From Talpa occidentalis (lineage: Eukaryota > Chordata > Mammalia > Eulipotyphla > Talpidae): a DNA stretch of 64,000 bases. Shown here one piece after another: positions 46,090-57,339 of this stretch. Below the pieces are notes generated by a model. It was not told the DNA's origin, did no database searches, and was given only the letters and a program-made list of their open reading frames with translations. Each line of letters opens with the position of its first letter. Position 1 is the first letter of the stretch. The stretch covers positions 79,405,106 through 79,469,105 of the forward strand of contig NW_023601104.1 of NCBI RefSeq assembly GCF_014898055.3, given 5' to 3'. Position numbers and translations under genes: made by a program.

Positions 46090-46306
46090 ACATCATGATA
46101 CATGAAATTATGTGTCATTTAAATCTCAAATCCCATAAATAAAGTTTTATGGGAACACAGCCACATCCATGCTTTTACTTATTGCCTGTGGCTGCTTTCC
46201 CATTACAACAGCAGAGGTGACTAGTTGTGGAAGAGAGCACACGGCCTGCACAGCCTGAAATATTTGCATTTTGGCCCCTTACAGAAAAGTTTTGTGGTCT
46301 CTGATC
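46090..46306 (-). mobile_element. hAT-type non-autonomous DNA transposon (same family as 32261)
   Basis: 'ataaataaagttttatggga', 'acacagccacatccatgctt', 'attgcctgtggctgctttcc', 'cattacaacagcagaggtga' and 'tttggccccttacagaaaag' are in the reversed order of the CAGGGGTCGGCAAAC family. Confidence 0.8.
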
Positions 46307-47116
46307 TAATACATGTTTGGTTTAAAAGGTCACTACCATGTGAATTATGTCCAAGGGCACTTCTTTAATCCCCTCCTTTTCCCGTTTTCATGCCCACTGC
46401 CAGAAATCAGGCCCCCATAAATTCCATCCTTTCAACATTATTATTGCCCTATTTTTCTTCTCCTCCCTTGGGTCTATCCTTCTCACTATAACTAAAGCTA
46501 ACTTAGAAAAGAACAGCTTTGAACTACTCTTTCAAGTTTCCAAAACTGTCCTGAATAAAACCCGCACTGTTTAGCATGGCAGGCAATGTTCTCCACTATC
46601 TTACCATTCCTTATCTCTTTAGCTGTCTCTCTTATATCATACTTCCACCCAACCATATCAATAACTTAACCCACACTTGCCTTGTCCAATTGCAGACCTG
46701 TGCTCACAATTACTATCTCTGTGTGAAATGTCTGCTGCTGCTATTTCCAGCTTATCATCCTTTAAGCGGGTGATATCAAATGCTTCCTTGCCCTAAAAGC
46801 CATCTCCAGCTCCTCTGCTGAGAATAATTATTGCCATCTGTGCGATTCTCTAATGACAGTACGACTGTTTTATTTCAAACTCTGCTTTATAGTTTCCTGT
46901 GTATATCTTTCTCATGGTATCTTGAAAGCTGCTTAGGGGCAGAATTGCATTCTATTTTATTAATCTCCTAGGATGCCTACGTGCCTAGGATGCGTCTCGT
47001 ACAAAATGTTAATATCTATCCATTGCACATTTCTGCACTGGGAGCTAGGATTGTGATTTATTTAATGTCTAAAAACGATCTGCATTTAATCGCAAACTCC
47101 ATCTCACTTGTTCAGG
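46307..47116. other. Non-coding, with possible L2 scrap near 46920
   Basis: 'cttgaaagctgcttaggggc', 'agaattgcattctattttat' resembles an L2 end. Otherwise no feature until the promoter region. Confidence 0.4.
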
Positions 47117-47700
47117 GCTCACTCGGGCGAGTAACACCTTTGTAAGATACGGGGTCTGCCACCTGCTCACACACCTGTGATTGCTGTCTGCCTGTTTGTC
47201 AGGTACGTGGGCAAACACGTGTGTGAGAAGTGCTTTCCTCCAAGCCCCGCCTCTGTCCACAGTGATTGGCGGACCAAATGTTCCAATCAGTCCCCCGCCT
47301 CTCTCAGCAATAGCCAATCACAGACCCCGAGCGCCTCCTGACTACTAGACTCTGTTTACTAACAGATAGAAGCAGAGAATAAGGGGTGTGACCGTTCTGG
47401 GAGGTCAGGGGAGGGAAAGGTACGGCTGGCGCGTGCGCAGCAGGGGAAATGGGCGGGGCGGAGACCTGAGTCTCGCCCACCGCATTGGTCGCGCTCCTCC
47501 CTCTCCCGCCTCCCTGCCAGGCAACGGCTCTTCGCGCCGCGGGGCGGGGCGGCTCTGGCAGCGTCCGCGTGGGAGGCCCAATGGGGCCCGGCGCTGGCGG
47601 AGGCGCCCGCCCCCCGCCCAATCAGCGCGGGCGGCCCGCCGGCGGCTCCACCTGCCGGCGGTGGGCGGAGCGGCTCGCAGCAGGAGGCGGCCGAGCAGGG
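47117..47700 (-). promoter_or_regulatory. Predicted leftward (DGLUCY-side) half of a bidirectional promoter
   Basis: In human, DGLUCY starts head-to-head with RPS6KA5, so a leftward transcript is expected to begin here. Supporting sequence: several CCAAT boxes in both orientations (next entry), GC boxes, and minus-strand donor-like GTGAGC (gctcac at 47117-47122) and CACAG/GTGTGT near 47170. The start site and first exon cannot be fixed from sequence, and no DGLUCY coding sequence was found to the left. Confidence 0.4.
47264..47622. promoter_or_regulatory. Cluster of CCAAT boxes and GC boxes
   Basis: NF-Y type CCAAT cores occur at 47283-47287, 47314-47318, 47578-47582 and 47618-47622 on +, and as ATTGG at 47265-47269 and 47484-47488. 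SP1-type GGGCGG words lie at 47451-47460 and 47541-47552. An NRF1-like 'gcgtgcgcag' is at 47431-47440. No TATA box was seen. Clustered CCAAT boxes facing both ways are typical of bidirectional CpG-island promoters. Confidence 0.8.
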
Positions 47701-47916
47701 GGCGGTTTGGTTGCGCGGTACTAGCGGTGCCCGCCGAGGGGAGGAGGCGGAGGAGCGAGCCTGGCGGCCAGAGCGGGAAAGAGACGCGCCCCGGCGTCCG
47801 AGTTCTGGAGCCGCCGCACCCCGGCTCGCGGGGCCGCGGCAGGAGCGGCGAGGGGCCGGCCGGCCGCGAGCTCCCGAGTCCCCTCGTCGGACCCGCGGGC
47901 TGAGAGCTGGAAGAAG

Positions 47917-48016
47917 ATGGAGGAGGACGGCGGCGGCGAAGGCGCGGCGGGCAGCGGCGGGGCCGGCGGGGCCGGCGGGGAGCGGCTCCTCACGGTCAAG
48001 CACGAGCTGCGGACGG
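47917..48016 (+). CDS. RPS6KA5: RPS6KA5 (MSK1) first coding exon, partial gene
   Basis: MSK1 is a nuclear serine/threonine kinase switched on by ERK1/2 and p38. It phosphorylates CREB, ATF1 and histone H3 in stress and growth-factor responses. This exon encodes 33 residues: an acidic Met-Glu-Glu-Asp start, a Gly/Ala-rich stretch, then ERLLTVKHELRT. Human MSK1 has nearly the same last segment (EQLLTVKHELRT) just before ANLTGHAEKV and the N-terminal kinase domain. The paralogue RPS6KA4 lacks the LLTVKHELRT block, so the call is RPS6KA5. The start codon has A at -3 and G at +4 and agrees with the family start. The exon ends in phase 1 after the first base of the next codon (acg-g), followed by GTGAGC. 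The Gly/Ala stretch differs from human and is built from GC-rich repeats. Kinase-domain exons lie beyond the window. Confidence 0.92.
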
Positions 48017-48025
48017 GTGAGCGAC
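48017..48025 (+). other. RPS6KA5: Splice donor of RPS6KA5 exon 1
   Basis: GTGAGCGAC follows ACGG at the exon end. A phase-1 junction matches a GCN alanine codon completed by exon 2, as in human MSK1 (…ELRT-A…). Confidence 0.85.
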
Positions 48026-48083
48026 CCCGCCCTCTGCCGGCCGGCCCGGCGCGGGGGCGCGCCCAGGCCGCGGGGGCCCGCGC

Positions 48084-48123
48084 GGGCGGGGGGCGCGGGC
48101 CGGGCGGGGGGCGCGGGGGGCGG
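48084..48123 (+). promoter_or_regulatory. G-quadruplex-capable G-rich tract in early intron 1
   Basis: Several G-runs of 4-6 separated by short C-containing loops lie on the non-template strand about 70 bp after the donor. G4 and R-loop formation near promoters is known for such tracts; here it is inferred from sequence only. Confidence 0.6.
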
Positions 48124-48370
48124 TCCCGGGGTGGGGCCTCGCTGGCCGGGCGCGCGCCGGGGGTCCCCCGAGTGGGGCGCCCCGGGGTTGGCGGGCCAAA
48201 AGTTTCCCGGAGCTCGAAAGGGCCCCCGCAGCCGCCGGCAGCCGAGGGCCGGCGCGGGTTCCTGAGGATGCCCCCGGCCGCGGCCGCAGGTGACTCGGGG
48301 TCACTGCATCCCGGCGCGGGCGGGCGCGCGGGCGCCTTCCTCCGCGCGGGGTGAAGGACGCTGTGTTGGG

Positions 48371-50424
48371 AGCGTGACTCGCCTGTCCGCCCCTCTGCTT
48401 CCCTGGACGGGGTCCGGTGGGGTGTTGTGGGGCCATGCCCTGAGGTGCTGGGGGTGCACGGGAAAGATCGAGGGTGATTGTCGCCCTAGCTTTTCCTGCG
48501 TCCGGTCTCTGATGAGATAGGCGGGATCGCGGGCTCCGGAGACCGAGTGCAATTAGCATGAAATACTATACTTGGCCTTGGGTTTCCTTCAGAGGTCTGT
48601 TGAGAGGACGGCTCTGTAAATTTAGAGCGCTGGGTACTGCGGCTGACAGCGGGCTCGAGCGTTTGCCACCTCACGTTCTGCGATCACTAGAGTTGGCCCA
48701 AGCTTACTACTTCAGTTACTTCCTTCGTTGTGTGGGCCCCGGTGGTTTATTTTGGAAAAGGCTTGTTTGGCTTATCAGCACAGTGGGTTTGGGTTTGTCG
48801 AGCCAGCCTAGTGTTAGAGAGACGTTTCACGTCTGCACAGATTGTGAGTTGTTAGTACTGTTAAGGGTTCTTGCGAGCATTTAAGGTTTTTGATACAGCT
48901 TCTTTGCATCATTGGGCTAGTCTTTTATTATGCAGACACAGAGCTTATGGGGCAGGTTTTGAGATTGTGAAGTTAGAGCTGTCAACCATTCTTGTAGTTT
49001 TTATTTCTAAGGAGATTGCTGGTTAGCATTCTCCCGAGGGCCAGTGTGATGTCTTCATTTAAGAGGGATGTCAAATTCATGCTTATTCAACATTTTTAAG
49101 TGTTTGGTGGGGGGAGAGGGGGTTGTTGTGGATTTGTTATGTATCTTGAGCCAGTTACTCCATAATCTTTTTGAGTTCCTCACATAACCTGCGTGGATTC
49201 AGTTGTTTTGATTTTTCTCTATTTTAGTGGACTGTTGATGTTTTCAAAGGGCTGGTAAATTCAGTACTAGTATGTGATTTGTGCCAGGTTCCGTGTCAGA
49301 TGCTTTCTGGTATGGGGATTCTGAGTCTCTCTTCTTATCTTACATAACACTTCATTGACTTATATGTAGGATCTTGCTGTATAGCAAAGCTAAGGCTTTT
49401 GAAGTCATATGCTCCTCAGCTGCTGACCCTGGTGCAGCAAACAAACAGCTTTTTGCTAAATGACCAAGGAGCAACCTACTTGTTATTTGTAGTCAACCAA
49501 CTGCTCGGTTTCTCGGTTTTACAAACAATACTAGTTTTGTAGAAAACAATGAGTATTGCTTTATTTCCCCATCTCTACTAACTGTGTGAATCATCAGCTT
49601 CAAGTTTGCATTTTAGAAATTTTTCTCATGGATGGTGAGATTATCCAGAATTCATTAGTACTGCTAACTGTCAAAGGAAAGGAGCAGTCATTTTGATTTA
49701 TTGCCAAACATTGGAACAACTGACCGGATATAGTGGTCAAAAGCACTGTTAAAATATAACTTGAAAGATTTGCTCATCTTCAGCCAACTGCGCTCCTGTC
49801 AGCACATGATGCTATTATAGGCATCAATGTCATTTGATCTGATGGGGTCCCTTGCTTCTCAAAATGTGGACAAGTATGTAGTTGTATCAAGTCAGTAGCT
49901 GGTAATATCCCATTTGTGCCCAGCACAGAATTGTATACTGTAGATGAATTAACAGGCAATGAAAGTCATATGTGAGGGCATAGAAATAGTTCTGGTTGTG
50001 TAGACCATGTAGCACACCAATCCAGACCTGGAATGGGAGGAATCCCATCTCTGCTTCAACTTAAACAAATCACAGCACTCCTTCAGACCTACTTCCCTCT
50101 CTGCAAAATTTGAGAATTAAATGAGACACTGTTGGAAAGGTACTAAGCAGTTTGCTTGGCTCATAATAATCTCTCAGAAAATGTTGGTTGAATGTAATTC
50201 TGAAAATCCTAACAGTATCTAAAGTGTGTGTATTAATCCAGTGTAATTTGGAAGACAGATTGCTTATTTGGTGCTTAGCTCATGCCACATTGCCAGGGTA
50301 TCAGTTTTTCTATGTATGTTTTACCTTCTGAAGTAGAGTCTAAACTCCCCATAGTCCCTTCTGCTGCTCAGCAGCCTGTGCATAACTCTTCAAGACATTT
50401 AACACAGTACTGTAATGATTGATT
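48371..50424. other. Intronic, no gene; possible MIR at about 50040-50200
   Basis: 'acctacttccctctctgcaa', 'gagaattaaatgagacact' and 'ttggctcataataatctctc' suggest a reversed MIR at 50080-50200. Nothing else recognised. Confidence 0.45.
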
Positions 50425-50532
50425 TACTTGTCTGGACTGGATTGTAAGGTCCTTGAGGGCAGAGGCCATGTCCTTTGTCCATTTCAGCCCCCGGCATTTG
50501 GTCAGTACTCAAATATTTGTTGAGTAAGTTTT
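50425..50532 (+). mobile_element. L2 3' end
   Basis: 'ggattgtaaggtccttgagg', 'gcagaggccatgtcctttgt', 'cagcccccggcatttggtca' and 'caaatatttgttgagtaag' give the L2 terminus in order. The element may extend left to about 50290. Confidence 0.82.
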
Positions 50533-51467
50533 TCGAATCAAGTTTAACTATTCATGGTATTCTTTGGATCTTGTAGATGTTAGATTGTTGATAAATTGAT
50601 GACAGTGACTACTATAGAAACCAAAGAATGATGACTAAAGACTAAAGGATTGATTAGATCAGTTAATGTGCATTTTTTGAGCCTTTTCTCTTTTGTAAGC
50701 TAGATGGAACTGATACCATAAGTGATTGAGAATGTGGTTAGTTCTCTGATAGTAGAGGAGGTCGTCTTGTAAATTCGTATTTAGGATATATTGTGATAAG
50801 TATAACAGAGAAATGTACAGAGTAAAACCTAGCAAAGAAGAAGAGGTTAGAACTGCTAACTTCAATTAATGAAATCTAACTTGAACAGCAGCAATAAATA
50901 GAGGGTATTATTGGAAGGGTATTGGGTTTTATTATCCATTCATTTACTCAATGATTATCTCATTACCTCTTTTATGCTAGGTGCTGTGTTAGATACTGGG
51001 ACTGTAAAACAGATGTGGTTTCCTCATTAGAAGAACAGGGTTGCATCAGGAACTCCAGAGACTTTCATGGTCTGTAGTCTCTCCATCTTGATTCTTTGCT
51101 TGTCTCTGTGTGATGGTTTCCTTTTCCACTGCTGTCCAACTTCTCCTGCATGGGAAAGAATAAGGTTGCTGACAGACCCCAAGTTTTGTATGTTGTTTTC
51201 AGGTACCGGAGAGACAATACCTTTTTCTTAGGCACATTTATAAAAATCTCTGGGAAGGACCATATTCATCTAGCTTTAGTCAAGTGCTTTCGGGTCCTTC
51301 ACCTCAGGCCAGACAATGGGATTATGTTCTGTTAACATGACAGCTGCTGCGGTAAACATATGGATGGGGTTCAAGCTAAACTCTTAGTAGAGGAAACATT
51401 GATGGGAAGACATTTCCTCAGATATCCATCATTAGAAGAGAACCGAACAGCTGGGAAAAACCTTGAG
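50533..51467. other. Intronic, with MIR/L2-like scrap at 50938-51040
   Basis: 'ttcatttactcaatgattat', 'tatgctaggtgctgtgttag' and 'atactgggactgtaaaaca' resemble an old LINE/SINE fragment. The rest is unassigned. Confidence 0.45.
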
Positions 51468-51995
51468 GAACAGGTATTCATTATCTATTGCTGTGTAACA
51501 AATCATCTTTGTGGTTTGAGGCAACATGATTTCTGTGAATCAGAATTCAGGAGTTGCCTAGCTTCATGATTTCAGAACCTTAGAGTCTTTCATGGGCTCG
51601 TAGTCAAGATGTTGGCTAGGACTGCAGTCACCTGAAGACAGGTCTGGGGCTGGAGCTTTGCCTTCCATGATAGCTCACTCTGTTGTTGGGAGGATGCTGC
51701 AGTTTCTTGCCAAGTGGACATTCTCCATACATTCTTTTTTAAAAAAATTATTTTAAGATTTATTTATTTTTACACAAGAACTGGCGTACAGGTCAGAGGC
51801 ATGGTAAGAGGATTCACCAGAGACAGAGCGGGGAGCAGAACAGGCAGATGGACCAAAATACAATGCTGAGGGGAGCAGTGGGCGAGACAGGCAGGTCTGC
51901 TGCGCCATGTCTCCATACATTCTTGAATGTCCTCTTGACATAACAGCTGGCTTCTCCTAGAACGAGTGATCTAAGAGAAAGGACCAGGTGGAAAC
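51468..51995 (+). repeat. Old interspersed repeat interrupted by a SINE
   Basis: 'tcattatctattgctgtgta', 'gtagtcaagatgttggctag', 'gactgcagtcacctgaagac' and, after the SINE, 'acagctggcttctcctagaa', 'cgagtgatctaagagaaagg' follow a common mammalian repeat also seen at 37195. The two halves rejoin across the SINE at 51737-51909. Confidence 0.7.
51737..51909 (-). mobile_element. 5'-truncated SINE, older subfamily
   Basis: Reversed 3' part of the SINE ('gaactggcgtacaggtcagag' to 'ggtctgctgcgccatg'), lacking the tRNA-like half. Perfect 15-bp TSD 'tctccatacattctt' at 51722-51736 and 51910-51924. Confidence 0.95.
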
Positions 51996-52010
51996 CACAA
52001 CATCTTTTTT

Positions 52011-52569
52011 TTTTTTAATTAATAAATTTTATTTTTATATTCCCCATACAATTGCAATCCCCCCATTCTGACCCCAATCCCTCCCCTCCCGCCACCCACC
52101 CCCCAAAAAGTGTCTCTGGTTCACAGTTTTTGTTGATTTTGATTTTCACTTTCTTATAGTTATTCATTTTCCTGGTCCCTTATTTAAGTTTTCTAGATCC
52201 CTGCTATGAGTGAGACCATCCGGTATTTTTCTTTTTCTTTTTGGCTTATTTCACTGAGCATGATCCCTTCCAGCGTCATCCATGTTGCTGCAAATTGCAT
52301 GTGTTTATCTTTTTTGAATGCTGAGTAATATTCCATGGTATATATGTACCACATCTTCTTGATCCAGTCATCTATTTTTGGGCATTTGGGCTGTTTCCAA
52401 AGCTTAGCTATTGTAAACAGTGCTGCTATAAACATAGGGGTGCAGGTGTTCTTTGGAATTGATGTTTCTGTGTTCTTTGGGTAAATACCTAGGAGTGGAA
52501 TTGCTGGATCCTGTGGAAGCTCTATGTTTAGTAGGTCCAGAAATCTCCACACAGCTCTCCATAGTGGAA
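52011..52569 (-). mobile_element. Young 5'-truncated L1: ORF2 C-terminus and 3' UTR
   Basis: On the minus strand the first part (52552 down to 52193) is an uninterrupted L1 ORF2 C-terminal frame of at least 119 codons, with blocks LPQDPAIPLLGIYPK, TMEYYSAFKKD and MLSEISQKEKEKYRM before the stop. The 3' UTR then carries the same G-rich tract as the copy at 3620-3920 and a poly(A). A 15-bp TSD 'cacaacatctttttt' lies at 51996-52010 and 52570-52584. The open frame and near identity to the other copy mark a recent insertion. It sits antisense to RPS6KA5 in intron 1. Confidence 0.95.
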
Positions 52570-52584
52570 CACAACATCTTTTTT

Positions 52585-54040
52585 GTTGATCAACTTTATC
52601 AAAATATATTTACCTACCATAAGATCCACTTTTTTTTTAGTGTGCAGTTCTCTGAAGTTAAGTATATTTATAGTTATACAGCCATCACCACAGTCCAATT
52701 TTAGAACATTTCCATCACCCTAAAAAGAAATGTCTTACCCATTTATATCAGTCACTCCACATTCCCAGCCTTAGGCACCATTAATTCTACTTTTTTGCCA
52801 ATTATGGAATTTCATATAATGGAATTTTACAGTAGGTGGTCTTTGATGATAAGTATCTTTTACTGAGCAGAGTGTTTCCAGGCTTCATTCATGGTTTAGC
52901 ATGTATTAGCACTCTGTGTGTTTGACAGATAGTATTCCATTGTACAGATATGCCATGTTTTGCTATATGTCTTCATGAGTTGATTGACATTTGGGTTGTT
53001 TCCACCTTTGGCTATTATGAATAACACTGTTGTGCACATTTGTGGACAAATTTTTGTGTGTGCCAGAAATGTTTTCATTTCTGGATCACATGGTAAGTCT
53101 GTATTTAACTTTGTAAGCTTCCCAAAGTGACTGCAGCCCTTTACACTCCCTCTAGCAAAGTGCAAGAGCTGCTGTTTCTTCACATCCTCATCTGCACTTG
53201 TTATTGTCTGTCTTTTTGGTAGTTACCAACCTAGAGAATGAGAAGGGGGGTTTCATTGTGGTTTTGATTAGTGTTTTCTTAATGACTATTGCCCTTGAGT
53301 GTCTTTTCATGTGCTTTTTGGCCTTTTGTGTATCTTTGGAGAAATGTTTGTTCAGGCTGATTTTTGTCTTATTGAAATGTGCGAGTTCTTTTTATATTGA
53401 AGTAGAAGTCCTTATCAGATTTGTGGTGTGCAGATGTTTTCTCCATTAAGTGGGTTGTCTTTTACTTTTTTGTGTGGTACCCTTAGAACACAGAGGTTTT
53501 TAATTTTGATTAAGTCCAATTTATTTTTTTCTTTTGCTGCTTCTACTTTTGGTGTTTAATCTAAAAAAATCATTGACTAATCCAAGATCACTAAGATTTA
53601 TGTTGCTGTTTCCTTCTAAGAGTTTTAGTTACTACATTTAGGTTTGAGTTGATAGTTTGAGCTCGATTTGATTGTTGTATATGGTGTGAAGTAGTCATCG
53701 AAATTGATCCTTTTGTGTGTACATATCCACTTGCCACAGCACCATTTGTTGAAAAACTATTCTTTCCCAGTTTTATTATCTTGGCAACCTTGTTAAAAAT
53801 CAGTTGACCATAGATGATTTGGTTTATTTCTGGACTCTCAGTTCCATTCTGCTGATACTTAGGCCTTTCCTTATGCCACACTGTCTTGGTTACTTTAACT
53901 TTGCAAAGAAGCTTGCTGGGATTCTAGTAGGCTTTACATTGAACTTCTGTATCAGTTCAGGGAGTATTGCCAGGTTTGCATATTAATTCTTCTGATCCAT
54001 GGACATAGACTGTTTTTTCATTTATTTACATCCCGAAATT
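52585..54040 (-). mobile_element. Old L1 (L1M-type), long fragment
   Basis: Reversed L1: 3' UTR words ('acagccatcaccacagtcca', 'ttagaacatttccatcaccc') followed by ORF2 blocks ('gtattccattgtacagatat', 'tttgggttgtttccaccttt', 'gcaccatttgttgaaaaact', 'tgttaaaaatcagttgacca'). Frame is broken throughout. The young L1 at 52011 inserted near its 3' end. Confidence 0.9.
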
Positions 54041-55703
54041 TGCTTGATTGATTTCTGCCACCAATTAAAGATCTGGTTTTATTTGCTGCCCAAAATAAAT
54101 AAAGGCAAACAGGGATCAGGGTGGACTGTATTTCTAACTCTGCCCCAACATGCTGTGTGTGTAACCTGGGATGTGCCATTACTCTTTCTAAGCTCAAGTT
54201 TCTTCCTCCAGAAAGTAAAGAAAGGTGCTGGACAGAGTTATAGGCACAGTATTTACCAATGTTAAGCTGGTGTTCTATGGCATTTCTGTAGAAACCTTGG
54301 CATAGAGAAAATTCAGGAGTGGTGATTTACTTTCAAAGAAAATTCTGTTTTACCAGAGGATTCATGGTTGAATCTCATTGAAAAACAATATTTCCATGAT
54401 GCTCTTTGAGTATGATCTAGAAATCATGATTTAATTTATAGTTAACCCTTTAGAAATGTAATAATTACCCACTAAGACCTTTGAAATATTTCAATAATAA
54501 TCTTTATTTTAAGGACAACACAATTCTCCTTCTTACATGTACATAGGTAGACATATTGCGTCATATTGTTTAAGTGTATATTTTTTATATACTCTTCCTT
54601 TTTTTCACACTTTCCCCACCTTGAGAAGAGTAGGCGAACCTGTGCTCTTAGTTTTGTAAGATATACCCTAACTTAGTTCCCCACAACCTAGACTTTAAAA
54701 GAAAAATCCCTTCTTAACTTTTTACCTTGAGATAAAGATTTTAGAGATTAAGAAAAAAGACCTATTTGAGCAAAGGAGGTGACCTTTCAGCTGTTGGCCA
54801 ATGGGGGCTCAAGTGCATTTTGTATTTATAGTCCTAAGGGAGAAAACCTTCTCAGGCAGCAAGTCTAATGTTGTATGAGCGACGACATTAATCTCTACTC
54901 CAGAGCAAGAAAACACGTGGTTTGGTGGCAGGATTGAATTCTTCCCACGAAAATGAAGCTGATGATTGGTGAAAACTCCTCTAGGGAAAATCTAACATAA
55001 TAACATCATGTGTTGACTGAGGCTTCACAGTTAAATCCACTGCTGAGAGCTGTCATTCCCTAGCTGCAGTGGGAGAGAGGGGTGTCACAGTTCTCTCCGT
55101 TGAGCTCCTGTAACGATTTCTAGATCTCTCTGCACCTCAAAAGTATGATTACTCCTACATTCCTCTTGTTTGTCAGTGAAGATGAACAGAATCTAAAATA
55201 GAATTTGCCCTCATTATATTTGTCTTTAGCAGTGCCCTTTTGGGTTCAGGTATAACTGTTCCCCCAAAAGCCAAGAAAGTTCTTTGAACTTTATACTTTC
55301 CTAAAGTTATAAGTGAGCTATCACATTTTCACTTTTTAATGTTCAGTAAATACCCTCCCCTGTGACTGCAAAGGTAAAGTTCCCAGTTTTTAGTACAGTA
55401 CTTGGTATTGCAGTTATTTTATTTCACACTCAAGTTTTTGTGTAGGTCTTCTTTTTATATAATCAGTGTGTTCCTGACAAAAATTGTATAAACAGTATTC
55501 TTGTATATCACATTATTTAAAATATAGAAGGTGGACTTGGTACTTAAAAGAATTCCATGATTAACTTTTGAATTAGAAAAAACTTTTTGATTAAGGACTC
55601 CATTGTGCTTTACTATTATTATGTAGATTTGGCCTTTCATTGCTGTTTTCTAACACTATGTTTAGAATTTAGGTATCCACAAACAGATAATTGAAGAAAT
55701 TTT
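54041..55703. other. Intronic, no feature recognised
   Basis: AT-rich; no repeat family identified with confidence. Confidence 0.35.
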
Positions 55704-56198
55704 GTGTGGTTGACTGAATGACTCCTCCCCTCCGAAAGAAAAGATGTCCATGTCCTAATCATGAAGCCTGTATGTTTCCTTACATGACAAAGAGACCTTG
55801 CAGATGTGATTAAGAATCTTAAAATGGCGGAATTATCCTACATTATCCAGGTCAACCCTGTGTTATCACAAGGGTCCTTAGGCAGGCTAGAGGGTCAGAG
55901 TCAGAGAAGGTGATGTGAGGATGGAAACAGAAGGGGATAGGAGAAGTGATGTGAGAAACAGATAGGATGCTGTTGCCAGAAGGGGCCATGAGCCAAGGGA
56001 TGCAGGTAAACCTCGGGAAGCTGAGGAAGATGTTCCTCTGGAGAGTCCAAATGAACAAAGCTCCATTGTCACCTTGATGTTAGCTTACGAAGACTCAGTT
56101 TCAAATTTCGATCACTAGAACCATAAAAAAACAAATTTGCATTGTAAATAAACCATGAAGTGTATATTCATTTTCACAGCAGCAATAGGAGATAGACA
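55704..56198 (+). mobile_element. MaLR (MLT1-type) LTR
   Basis: 'tgtggttgactgaatgactc', 'gatgtccatgtcctaatcat', 'cttgcagatgtgattaagaa', 'aattatcctacattatccag', 'ggggccatgagccaagggat', 'ccattgtcaccttgatgtta' and 'cacagcagcaataggagata' lie in the order of MLT1-family LTRs. Solo, diverged. Confidence 0.75.
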
Positions 56199-57339
56199 TC
56201 TTGTTTCAGATTGGAATAGCTAAGAGATCATTTTTCAGGTAACTGAGTATGATGACCACTTGAAGCAGTCTTTTAAATAACTGCGGTCATAGACAATGGT
56301 AACAAGTGTCCATCATTGATCTTTGTAGAATTTTATCCTCTCAAAGGAGTTTGCAAGAAGACAGTCCTTTCTGTCCTTAGTCCCAAGCTTAGCAGAGCTG
56401 TTTTTAGCCAGCTGTTCTGTCTTTCATGGAATGGTCTGAAGTGGTTCCCTGAGCAGACCTCTTTCATCAAGTTGACTAGAAAGCTTCAAATACCAGGCCT
56501 AAAACACATAAAATTGGAGTCTGACATGTATCTTGAGCCTCTTCCTGGTACCATTTTATGTCCCTATTATTTCTTATTTTTCTCCTTTTTTTTTTTAATG
56601 CTTTAATTTGCCTTAAATCTTTTCTGGGCCAAGGTGCAGACTAGGTGAAAATATAATTAAATAAATAAATTCATATATAAACTGGCCATAACTGCTGTGG
56701 GCAATATGTAAGAACTTCGACTTTCTGTCAAAGTGTTCTGTTTTTTAAATAAAATCTGTCATCTGGTGCTCATGCTATTTTTATATTTGTCCTAAGAAGA
56801 AAAGGAGTGAGGTCTCTGATTAATTAGTAGCACTTCTGATTTTTTTTAAAAATCAAAAGAGAAATCGATACAATAGAGGCAGGCCTTTTAAAGTGAGTTC
56901 TGGAGACACCGAAGGGCGTCACAAATGGGCACCTTTGTACCAGGTAGTTTTTGATTTTAGTGGAATGTCCCATCATTAAATGGAAAATCCAGTCAGTTGA
57001 AGTACTCTGTTCTCTATCCACATCAGTATTGGAGTAGAATTACAATTTTTTCCTAAAGGAAAAACAATTTAAAATATGTAGTAAGGATAATATTGTACTT
57101 CAGGTCCAAATATGACACTGCATTAAGAGGGCATGAACACTAAACCTTAGCAGATTTGCAGATACCCTTTCCCATGAACTTGCCCCTGTTTTTCCTTTCT
57201 GCTAATGCCATTTCTTTGTGAGGAAGCACTGTAATTGGGGCTAGATCAGGACAAATCTAGTGGAGCTGTACACATATAGACTCAGAACTTTGGCCTAGTT
57301 TTGCCATGTACAGGTTGGGTACAACAGTCACAGTTTTAT
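56199..57339. other. Intronic, no feature recognised
   Basis: Includes a T10 run near 56587. No repeat or exon was recognised. Confidence 0.35.

Larger units (their letters stand above)
47390..48370. promoter_or_regulatory. RPS6KA5: CpG island (RPS6KA5 promoter, exon 1, start of intron 1)
   Basis: About 1 kb of sequence with very high G+C and no CpG depletion (repeated gcg, cgg and ccgg words), in sharp contrast to the rest of the window. It contains the RPS6KA5 start codon. The large open frames on both strands in it (up to 214 codons) reflect the lack of A/T-rich stop codons and are not genes. By analogy with human, the + strand start site is probably within about 47.68-47.85 kb; this is an estimate. 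Confidence 0.93.

Noticed and set aside
1..47000. Coding exons of DGLUCY on the minus strand
   Set aside because: I looked for recognisable segments among minus-strand frames and found none. A translated search with the DGLUCY protein would be decisive.
47359..48559. Large open frames on both strands (171-214 codons) in the CpG island
   Set aside because: High G+C removes stop codons; products are Arg/Ala/Gly/Pro-rich in every frame. Only the frame at 47917 matches a known protein.
52193..52552. 119-codon minus-strand open frame as a host gene
   Set aside because: It is the C-terminus of L1 ORF2 in a 5'-truncated insertion with TSD and poly(A).
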